DNA of 64,000 bases, from the NCBI GenBank assembly GCA_021234535.1, contig CM037843.1, positions 40,549,200 to 40,613,199 of the forward strand, read 5' to 3'. How positions within the stretch are numbered: position 1 is the first letter of the stretch; each line of letters opens with the position of its first letter. Position numbers and translations under genes: made by a program. This document shows, one piece after another, positions 50,801 through 62,800 of this stretch. A model generated the notes under the pieces. The model searched no databases. It had not been told where the DNA came from and was given only the letters and a program-made list of their open reading frames with translations. The stretch is from Stichopus chloronotus. Taxonomy: Eukaryota; Echinodermata; Holothuroidea; Aspidochirotida; Stichopodidae.

Positions 50801-53800
50801 ATATAAACTATGCCACTTTTGTGAATTCTGAAAAAATAAAAACATTTCCACGGTCAAAGTAACCATTGTAGTGAAAGCAAACAAATTTTGAGACTCTTTA
50901 AAACTGTTTTGCCCCATCTTTATTCAGCTCCCTCCTTTCAGATCTTCTTGTCATTTTAACGTTAGCATTCACATTTGAATTTGTTTTTATTGGTACATTT
51001 CCAGATACTTTTATGCAGTATTAGGCTGGGAGTCTTTTTCACACGTTTCACCCAACACAAGCTTCGAGGCTGACCATTATAATTACGAGTGTGGCTTGGG
51101 GTTTGAAACATTTGCGTAAGTATCTCTTCTGCTTCCAATGTGATACGTTAAGAATAGGAGGAGAACACTACTCAAAACTCACAATGCACTGACTGTGCAT
51201 ATTCTTGACCTAAACACAGAATCAAAGGCAGGAAAAGTTTGCCCTAAACTCATCGTAAAATTCATGAAATTTTGAAACATTAAACTGAATCAGCGCTTTT
51301 TGAGACTGGTGAGCCATATCTGCCAGTCTTCAGCTCTCTCTTTATTTCTTTTTTTTATACTGCCCTCATCATTTTCTACACCACCCTTTTCGTAAAGAAT
51401 AAATACTTGTCAGATGCTAACCCTTACTATTGAACTAGTCACCGCTAACAAGTTTTGTCCTTGGCTTGATTCTCTGAGGTAGGTTGACCTGAGAAAGACT
51501 AACTACAAAAATGTTTATTGAGAACTCATTTGCTGGTATGGTCACTGTTTTGACTTTAAGTTGTGCTTTAATTATCAACATGTGTGTAGTGAACTGTGCC
51601 ACAGTATGCATCTTACTTATGTTTTATGTTTCATTCCAGATGCTCACTTCTCATAGTATTCCAAATCGTAACGACCAGTAATTGGCACGAAATCATGAAT
51701 TCGGTAAGTTTACACTCCGTAGGGATTTGATTTTGAAGAGAGACTCTGACGCGTCTCTCGACGGAACAAAATCAGATCACCTCAGCAACCTATTATGGTA
51801 TTGCCATCTAAGATTTTTTTTAATTATATTGGCACTGATGTACCCATTGAGCAGTTTCACATTTGTAGCAATTCACATTTAACTATTTTTCTCTCTCTTT
51901 CATTTTCATCATTCAGGCGATGCTGTCGACGAGTTCTTGGTCTTGCATCTACTTTGTGACTTGCTTTCTGGTCATCAACATGGTGGTCATGAAGTAAGCT
52001 TGTCTCCAGTTTTCTTGCTTCAATCTCTCTCCTGTGAACAGTTTTGTAAATGATATCCATTACTTTGGCTCCCCCCAACCCAGCTATATCTTCCTGAAAC
52101 TCTTGTGTTCATTGGACACATGAAACATGATCTGTTATATCAATTACAGACAGCTCTTTACATGTACCTTAACTTATGAAAATGAGAACATTCTGTTATA
52201 TTTGAAGTTAAATATAATTTAAGTAGTTATTTTGCTTTAGAGTCAATCCAAGTTAAGACTGTTAGTACAGATTGCACCACTTTGCCAACAGTGACAACTA
52301 CACAAGGTGTGATGATTGTGGAAAAAACTTCACACATATCAGATTTTCAGAGGGAACAAACATTGATCTCGAGTGAATTTTGTAAAATTCAACTGAAAAC
52401 AAAAACTCAGTTTAGACAAAAAGCGGCAGTCACTTACTTTTGTTTTCAAATTTTTCTCATCTGTCGAGCTTTGTGACTAATATTACTGTCTATTAAGATG
52501 TACAAACTCAGAAAAACAAACGGTTTTGCAATGATCCGGTAATTAGTGTAGAATCTGATAGGAAATGGTCAGAGATCAATTTGTGTTTTGTATGCACAGA
52601 CTTCAAACAACCCTTCAGTGCTAAACACTGGCCGCTTATCACTCTAGATTGATACTCTTGGCGCAACAAGAGGGTCAAAGGTTGTCACATTGACTTCAGT
52701 CCAGAGATACAGTCTAGACACCGCAGAACAGTGAATTGTTCTGGATTCTGCTCTATGTAAGACTTATTATTATTATTATTAATTATGTGTTCTATATTGT
52801 CTATGCTACAAAGCTGCTAATCCAATTTCCTTTCTGACGTTTCCCCCTTCACAGCCTGTTTGTCGCCATCGCCATCGAAGCTTTCAACAAACTCGGGAAG
52901 GAGAAGGAATTGGAGACTGAAAATTCTGAAACAGAAGGCCAGCAGCAATCAGAAGACGTTAGTAAAGTTTGTTTGTTTTTTAAAAATAATTACTGCATAT
53001 TGCTAGGTCAGGAAGTATCCAAAGGAATGAATCAACTTCAAAGCATTCAGTTCTGTCACATTTCTTTTCATTTTGTTTTTTTTTTTCAGGAGGGTACATT
53101 TCAGTGAGGGAGCATTTCAGTAGGGGCATTGACCTATGTTTGCACGTCCATCTCCATAAAATCTGGGACAACTAGTGTGTTTGTCAGTTCCTATCAAATT
53201 TCAAATCGGGTCATTTTTCTTCCTCATACCATTCAGACACCTGGGTAACCTGATGTTTGTGTTTCTAAATCGTTTCATGAGGATTGACAGAATTAAAGGA
53301 GAGATCATATGGAGCATATTATGAAATGATTTTATTTTTGTTCCCTAGCAAACCTGAAATATGTTACTTTGCAGTGTCATTAAATAAACATTGGATATGT
53401 ACCAGATGTTATAGACAGCATCTAATATCGACAAGGATGTGTTGTTGTTCACTTTGTGAAGGAACCAAGTTGTAATTTTGGAATTAGTAAATGTTGGGCA
53501 GGTTACCAAATTACCTGCATTTGCAGTGAAAACACAAGTGAAGACTATTCTATCCTATATTTGCTTCACCTTCATGCTCAACGTTTGAAATAATTCTTTG
53601 GAAGATACATGTTTTTCTTTGTACATATCACTTCTACATCAGAGACAAAAATTTTCCTCAGAAAATTATCATTATGAGGCGTCACTGGTAAATGTAGGAT
53701 AGAATAGCTTAAACAATCTAGTAAGGATTGTATTTTATAGATTTGAATTCAGCCCAACATTGTATGAAGTCTTGTGTTGTTTTTGTGTTCTGTGAGCTAC

Positions 53801-56800
53801 ATGTTGATGCCATAGTAGGAAAACCTTGCTTGTAACCTTTTTGTTTTTTTAATTTATGCAACAGCAGTATTTGAATACATTCTATACATTCATTACAGGC
53901 AACCATTGCTGATTCTGCAAAAAGCTTCCTCAACAATCTCTTTGAGAGTTCAAAGGTAAGCATGATGCTCAGTAAAGTTAAAGTAATGTGTACTTTTTAT
54001 CTGTTTGTGCTATGTTTTACATTTATTAATGAGAAAAATTTAGCTCCATTGAATGACTGTTTTGTTGCTGTAATAAATTACAAATCATTGAAGGAAAAAA
54101 GAAAAGTAATGTGGGAAAATCACCACTGTTAGGAAAATATTTAAAAAGTTTCCCTTTTTGTTCTACTTTGTGAAAAGAGACTTAATCATCAAACCATCCC
54201 AACGTAGAACCTTAAAACCTTAAGAAGAAAACATTACTCAGAAACAACAGTGAAGTAACAAGAATACAAGAATAACTTGTTTCATCCCAAAAGTAGTAAC
54301 TGAATGGCAACATCTTGATGGATTTCTGTGGATTAACTTTATCATTATCAAGTTGAGTAGCCAGTTGATTTTTTTTTGGCTTGCATTACCAGTGGGGGTG
54401 CTTGGAGGGTCTTGACAATTTTGTGGGGGGCTTGCATCCTCAAGCTCTTTCGTAACTATGCCACAGCCGAGGTAGATCACTTCTTTAATCCAAAAGAGTA
54501 GTGTATTATTTGTGATGTCTGACAACAATTTCCGGATTTCTTTTTTTGTGATGTTTCTCTTTTCTTTCAGACCGAACAGAGCAAGGAGAGGATACAACGA
54601 GCCGGCGGTAGCCCACGGATGAGGAGGCCGAGCAGAGTGGTGAGACCATGTTTGGAATAAAGATTTACCCCTCTCTTAACTTGTTTGTTTGTTCCTTTTA
54701 TCCATCACTGTTTTATCAACTTCTATTACTTCATTCATGGTGATAGGAATGTTTTTAATCTCTCTTGGAGTAACATTCTTTTTTGTTTGGAGTAACATTC
54801 TCTTTTGTTTGGCATAACATACTCTTTTGCTTGGAGTAACATACTTTCTTGTCTCATTTTATCTTTCTACTTTGCAGTATCTATTCCAAATAAAAGTGAA
54901 AAAATAAACTCAGATGCCAAAAGCTTTCATCCATACTTTGGAGAAAATTCTCCACTGGAATTGGATAGGACACCTCAAGTAAACTTGCAGTGCTATCATT
55001 TTCTTCCCTTGTGTGTCCTCATGAACAGAATTTGCAATGTAAAAATCAAATGGTTATTTCCCCTTTGTTTGCTGTTGAGGAATATGTGTAATTGCACTTT
55101 GAAAAGTTTTTTAATGAGCTTTCTTTATTTCACATTTTACTCTTTTATTTCCCTTTCAAATGCACACAGTTTTCTGGGTGAAATTTGTCACCTTTCTTCG
55201 TCTACTTATTTTTAACTCTTCTTCTCCTTTTTATTGTCCTGCTTCTCTTTCTGGCTGTTGCACTTTTTGTGATTAACCGTCTTTACTTTCAGAGCATTAC
55301 AATGCAACACGTTCCTCTTCCGGGTCTTGTGTTTGAGGATGTTCCTCCTCACCGTCTTACACCAATCACTGCTCTTCCACAATCTGTAAGTTTGAAGAAC
55401 ATGCAACAAGATTTCTGTTGACTCACTAACTTACATTCGAGTTTCCATATGATGAATGCATACGCAAACTTACCATTAAGAGCAAACTTTATCAGTGAGA
55501 CCACAGCGCCAGGAAGTTTTTCCTCCTCTGTTAACATTTTACATGATGTGTCAGAAGATGTTGGTTTTTTTGACTGCTATGTAAAGGACTGTGTTATCTT
55601 TAAAAACTTGTATATCACCATGGTGCAGTCTATGCATATAGATTCATTGGTGAATATATGGGTCTCCCTTGAACATGTTCAAACAAGAAGAAACATCTCT
55701 TCAGTTGTCATAAAAATTAACTCTGTGAGAATTTTTGATTTGATCACAATAAATGTGTATCAACACTGTAATTGATGATTCAAGGCTTTTGAGCCATTAT
55801 TTGTTTCTGTTTGGTGCGTTTTAAGTTATCAGTGCTTAAAAGTTTGTCTTTCTCTGTTTCCATCAGCTCTTCTAAATATTCTCTTTGGTTAATATGCCAT
55901 GTCCTTGCTTCCTCTGTCTCTTCTCTGACAAAGGTTTTCGAAATTTTCTGCAAAATAATTGGCCTAATGTTACAAAAATGCTCAGAGACTCTGATATTTC
56001 AACTATCTGTAATTACTTGTGTGAGTTTCTCATGTCTTCATTGACGTGTCTTCCTTTTACATCTTTATAAAGCAGTGTGTTTCATACTGCTGCAATCTCT
56101 GGTTGTGTCATAATGAACAAAGGCAAAGGTAATGCAGGTCACGACCATTTTCTTTTTGGACAATGTTGTAATGATTATTCATGTAACATTGACTGTGCAC
56201 AGTCAATCCTCACTTGGTATCATACATGTGTATGCCTTCTGGAGAGGACACACCCCAACCATCATGGTATGTTTGTATATCATGTCATGTCTAATGGTGC
56301 AAAAAGGCCTTCTCCAGACATGATATTATCACATAAAAAGAACTCTGTTATGACAGGGTGCTGTACACACCCAGATGACACAGGTTTGTAAATGTGAATT
56401 ACACAAGAAAATACAGCACAGTAAAAAATAAAAATATGTTATAGCCCTGCTGTATAGTGTAAAAAACCATGTGGTATAGTGCCCACACTGGTTGCTATGT
56501 ATGTTACACAATGGTTTTGTCAAAAGTGTTGTAGGGACCAAAGGAAATACAGTATCTCAAGTATGAATGTAGAATAAACGCTAAAACACATGAAGTAATT
56601 ACTAATCTTTATGATGTGAGATGTCCTCTTTACTTTTCCGAGGAAAAAACATAATTTTTTTTAAACAAATTTCAATTATTAATTTTCATCAGCTGCAGAA
56701 GCAGGAGAATGTCGCCGAGGAAGATGTACCAGAGGAGGAAGACGAAGATCTGAGCCACCTGTCACCTCAGGAGAGGAAAAAGAAATTGATGAAGAAGAAA

Positions 56801-59800
56801 CTGGAAAGGAAAAGAAAGAAAAAGAGGGCGCTGCAAACCATCGTGGTCACTACGGCGTTCAGGGCTTCCAAAGACCAAGAAATTTCACTGAAAGTTGGAG
56901 AGCATGTCGAAATATTACAAAAGGTAATTAGCAACTGGGGGGTGGTAAGAATGTCAAAGACATGCTTGTATCTGATGAAGGAAAACAAGATAACATTGGG
57001 AGCATTACAAAACAGTAACAGTTGCTTCATTGACAGAAGCCCCATCCACATAATCATACGTTTGCTCATGAACATCCATTATGTAAATGTATGGCATTGT
57101 CTTGTCTCCTATGTACTACTCAGATCTGGAATGTCCTACACCATTGATATTTACTGAATATCCGCCGAAATCAAGTAGCACCCAAGTTTAGATGGCGATT
57201 TCTCTTACCGGGATCATACACAGTGAGCAAATGATTAGAATAGATGAAGCAGTTCTCATAGGTTTTGAACATTTATTTGAAAAATGAAACATGCAGCAAA
57301 AATTTGAATGCCTTTATACAGTCGGAGTTGTTCAAGTTTGTTGGGAAGCCTGTCTCTACGATCTGACCCGTTTTCATGAACATCATCACAAAGATGTATG
57401 ATGAAGCCTTGAACAAATTTATGATCATGTAGACAGGGCTAAATGGTGACCAGCTTCGTCCTGTGCTAGTTTAACTTTTGTGTACTTTCTTGGTCAGAGA
57501 GCTTTTAAGAACACTTGATATGTTCTCTGTCTCAGTGGTTGCTTTGTTTGATTTGTTGCTTTCAGAGAGGTTTGTTTTTTAATTTGTGACAGTGCCAGTT
57601 TAATCAGAGTTCATCTGCTGTGTACTTCTGTTCCTACTAGGTTAGTCATGGTAAACATTCGACATAATTCGGATTTGAAGATGTGAAGGTCTCGGAAGAG
57701 GTTTTGCTCCGTCATATTCATGTACACATATTTCAGACAGTCACATTTTAAAGAAATATGACATCTCTCTGATTGACGCAGATGTTAACCCTTTCACATT
57801 TTACTTTCTCCTTTGCAGCAAGACGAATGGTGGGAGGGTAAAGTCGACGACCGACAGGGGTGGTTCCCCGCGTCTCATGTGAAGGAAGTTAAAAAGGGGA
57901 CCCAGCCAATGAAAACCAGACACATGTCTCTAGACAGTGATGTGGCCTCCAAACCAGCATGGGGGAACACAAATACCTCCCTTGATAGATCCCAAAGTGT
58001 CGTGGTAAGTAGACTGTGATGTTCACAGGGTATACATTTATCATCTGACTGGTGGATATTTGTCTTATAAATCAGAGAAAGAGCTTTCTTTTAATTAGTA
58101 TTTTGGAGCAGTTGAGTCATGACTGCACATACTTTTTCTGTTTTGGATGTTACTGAAGTGTTTACACAGACTTTTGTCATAGAATTTTTTCAGCAATTAG
58201 TGTGGATTTGTGCCAAACAGTGTGTAAGATCTCTGTAATTTACTGATCACCAATAAAAATATTTGTGTTTGCTTGATGTATGCTCTATCACAGTCTTGTT
58301 GCTATCAAGGTTACTGTTGTTGGAAAAAATTGCTCTAGAAAGAGTGTCATGCAAAAGCCACTGGTGGAGTGTTATTCCAGATCATGAACTTAAGCCTGTG
58401 TGCTTATATACAATTATTAAAAAGGAAAAGAATGTGGAAAATATGTGGTTGCTGATTTAATGCAGTACATATTCCACTTACACCTAATTATATGTCACAT
58501 GTGGGAAATGTAAGATATTATAGAGTGACTGGAGAGAGATGCTTTGCTTTAAATGTTGAAAGTATGACGTTGAATGAGAGCTTGTCATAGGGAAGCTATT
58601 TTTCTGGTTTAATGTATCATGTACATTAAATTTTGTATCGTTCAGTGTTTTTTTTATGGTTCTTTCTGCACTTATGTGTCTTTGAAACAATGTGAGCTAG
58701 TTTTCGTAGTATCGTCAGGTCCTTGACATCTCGTGATGTTTGCCATCCTCAGAGCAATGCCAAAATGACTAAAGGTTTTTGCAGATTACTATTACCAATG
58801 ATGGACATAAATGTTAAAGTCTGCACCTTGAATTTATTCATATATTACCCATTTTATGTTTGCTTCTGGAATTGTCACAGCAACAGCCCACCTATGACAA
58901 GCCATCGTCAGATACACTCACCAACACATTGGGATCCACGGGAGGTCGACCTGCAAAGCCAAAATTAAAGTTACGTAGTAGCGGTAACTGGAGAAAGGAA
59001 ATCCTTGGAGACATCACAGTCATTAACCCACAAGAGGTATTACCTATGTACCAGTAGACTTCCTTGAGTACTGCTTCCTTAACAATTCTGTTCACTAAAT
59101 CTATGTTTATTGTTGAGGTCAAGTGTCATTTTAAAGTCAACAGATGCCAAGATGAAATAACTTTTACACTCATATCTGTAGAGTTAAAAATGTTTCAGCT
59201 TAAAGTAAGTAAAATGACAAGGACATCGGCTCTGGTCACTTTACGACCCTTCACTCATAAATCCTAATACAATGATGTCACATAAAATAACTCCATTGTA
59301 TCAGTGGAGGTCAAAGGTCACCTTAGGTATGTAATACTTCAATACATGAAAGATGTTAAAAATTAACACCTGGTCAGTCATTTACCCTTGGTGAAAGAGT
59401 TGGAATTGTGGTGTGTTGTGCCAGTCAAAAGTGAGGTCGATAAGGTTCAATGTTTATGCCTTTTCAATACTGTAGTGTTTACATGTTTTATTGTTGTATA
59501 ATGTAAATCTGGTGCTCCACATACAAGAGAGGCCAATCACAAAGTCATTTTATTTTTCTGGTTGGTAGTTTTGAAGTCGTATCTCGTTACTTTTTTATTT
59601 CTGAGAAAACTCCAATCATATCAGCTGAACGATGAATATTCATTGATCCACCACAAACATTGGAACAGGGAATGACATATACCCAGTGTTTGCAAACACA
59701 CATGATGCTTGCATGTCATTACAAATTGAAATCATATCACACAACTTGTGCATGGATCATGTGACCTTACTGTAAGACTAAAGCTGAAAGGTCTTTGTAT

Positions 59801-62800
59801 GTCTGAATGAAATAAACAGCAAAGGGTTCCTCTGGCAGGTTGGACAGAGTAACGAGTAACGATTAGTTTGTGATTACTGGCGACATGGCTTAGAATTTTA
59901 CTTAGTTACTGTTCAGTGCATGGTTATAGATGAAGCATACAAGGCTGTCGAATGTGTATCGTCCATTAGTCATTATGTGATTTGAAATTGCAAGTTGTAA
60001 GTTATATCCCGTTCTTGTTGATGGTGAAATTATGTCTGGACTAATTAATCCCTCTCATTAGTGAGATGACTCTTAAGAAATGATGTTTACCATAGAACTG
60101 TTTTTCATCTTTTACTGCTCTGTGTAGCAGTATTTTTTTTTTTTTTAAAACTAAAGTGAATTACCTCTTGGTAAAGTTACAGTGGATACGCTGATAAGCT
60201 CTACCATCAAATTTTACTCTCAATTAATTTGCAGTTTGGTTTGAGTGTTAGGGGAGAACTTCTGTTTCTCCTTCAAATCTGTAACAAGGGTATCTTTGTC
60301 AAGTCTTTCATCCGTCCTTTCAGTTTTGTGTTTCCTTCTCCCATTTACCATGAGAACATTTCTCTTTCTTCTTCTAGCTAAAAGAGTTGAACAAAATTCT
60401 GAAAGCTCAACATTCTATCAGCAGTACAAGTAAACTAAACTCGGTGAGGAATTCTCTCCTACGTTATTCAATTAATTAAAGGCCAGCAGCTTTTTGAGAA
60501 GTATACCACAGACTATGCACATAGATAATTTTTTGATGGAATTTTGCTTTGCACAGGGTACTCTGAAAAACTCATAAATCCCTTTGAGCTTGGCGGTCAA
60601 ACTTTCATCGTCCTTGTTGGGTTCTCTCAATGATTTCTACGCTGACGTACTGTATGTTTGATCACCTCATTCACACTGTCATGCACAGATCCCAGTCTTA
60701 CTTGATCATTTCTGTATTGTAGCATAAATGAAAACTGTGGTACATTGAAATAGCCCTTTCTGTCCATGTGGTAGGATAATTGTTGTTGTAGGATAATTGT
60801 TGTTGTTGTTGTCGTCCCTTGTTTTTGAGCAACTTCTCCTTCTAGGTTCTGTTGGCCTATTTAAAAATTTTGGCAGTTTTAAACGATGATCCGTATCTAT
60901 GCACAAAGACTCGAAGCAGATTGAAAGTTGTCGACATATAGTTTCATATTGTTATGAACTTTACAAGAACATTGTGAATATTGCCTGGCCTATTCTTTTA
61001 ATACTATCAGGGCTATGTTAACTCCTAAAAGGTAAAATGAAACATTTTGGAATAAGTCATGTGCAGCCTGCTTGAATCGCCTTCAAACAGTCAGAATGAC
61101 CAAATTTTGGCAAATGATAACAAATTGAAACTTAGTCACAAGTTAGTTGTCAAATTTGTTATTGAGTCACTACATTGAAATTGCTTCTGTTCTTTAAAAT
61201 GATTCCATTGCAGAGTGGATCCCTGAGAAAGTCGTCTTCACTGTAAGTGCATCTTTTTATTTTTGTCCCCTGTTAGATTTTAACGGAGGTTGCGGCAACC
61301 ACTGAATGTCAAGTTATGCATGGAATGATTTTCTTTGAGAATCTCATTAATAACTTCTAGATAAGAATGTGTGGATTATTATGCTGTACAAAGAAGTCTA
61401 GAGGGAAAGTGGCTTTACAAAACCAAAGTTCATCTGCTTAATTTTCTCTCAAGGAGATGGTGGTGGTTATGTAGGAAGATCCTATCAGCCAATGAAACTC
61501 CCTCATAGGACTAAGCAGGATAGAATCCCTTGAAAGGTGGCTCTGATTGGCTGCCATTAGATACTTTCTAGTTTAAGCTGTTTCGTCACTCATCGAGGGA
61601 TACCTTGCTAGTAATCCTATAGAAACAAAGGCAATAGAATTAGGGTTGATAGACAGGACAAAGAACGTCCAAAAAATTGAAAAATTGTCTCTGTTCCGTC
61701 TCAACACATCGTTCACTGACAGATGGTCTGTAAAAATATAGACAGGATGCACTACATCTGATCAGAATCTATACATTTTCTTAACTTAATTGTTTATTTG
61801 GTGCTCTATGTAAATGGTTCTTTATTACTGTTATTTAAGTTTTCTAATTTTAAGTTTTAATTTCATCAAATTTTTGTCTCCAGTTCTGACAGTATCACAG
61901 AAGAAGCAGAGCCAGAAGTCGTGCCACAGCTGCCGGAGAAGACCTGGTCACCCCCCAAACCAAAAATGTTACCACCTAAGGTAAGTAAGGTTCCAAAATG
62001 ACAAATATTGCAAACAAAACTCTAAAATCTGAGAGAGAGAGCCACATTTTTGTATCGACATCTTTCCTTTATTAAGACAGCTCTGGCCAGATTGAATGAT
62101 TAGGAAGGGCTTGAGATGTTGGTTTGCCATCTCCAACATAACTTCTTCCTCATCTCTACCTGTTGTATTGTGTGTTTGTGACATATACACAAACAGTATG
62201 CAGTAAACTGATTCCTTTCAGAATTGTGATGAAATTGAGAGACTTTCCTAGTCTCTTCAAGTTTTTCAGTTTAAGTTGAAGGAAACGAATGTCGTATATG
62301 TAAGGACTAGAATTTATTTAGAAAGGGACAATCGTTAAAATGTTACACCCTTTTTCAACACACCTTGAGGACTTGCAAACTACTCGAAAATTAGACCTAA
62401 TTTGTGTGTCTTTTTAGATTTGATTACACGTCTGGGAAATTCTTTAACGCCATCAGTCGTACTAATAAAGAAGAATATAGACCATAACTTTGTTAGTATA
62501 ATATATTGTCACCATTCTTTTTTACCAGAAATGATCCCTTGTAGCATTTGTATATCCATTGCTAATATACTAATGTGTCAGACATAGGCTAACTTCCAAA
62601 AGTGATTAATTCAAATTGCTTAGCATGCACGCATGCATGCACATGCACACGCACACAGAAACCAACTTTGAGGATGTTCTTTTCCAGTAGTTTTCAAAAT
62701 TCCATGAAGGTCATGACTCCATGGAAAGTGGAGTTGTTCTTTCATAACTCCTGGCCAATAGTCACAACTTGAAAGTGGAGTCAGGTAACCTGCCCAAGCC

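Noticed and set aside
45463..52957. Voltage-gated Ca or Na channel (four repeats) as an alternative identity
   Set aside because: Only two six-helix repeats are present before the cytosolic tail, and the pre-S1, A-F-F-E-like and M-I-P-A-Y-S features are of the TPC family.
56621..56692. Upstream extension of the SH3 exon's open frame
   Set aside because: The acceptor AG at 56691-56692 follows a T-rich tract and gives the right phase; the upstream codons are intron sequence.
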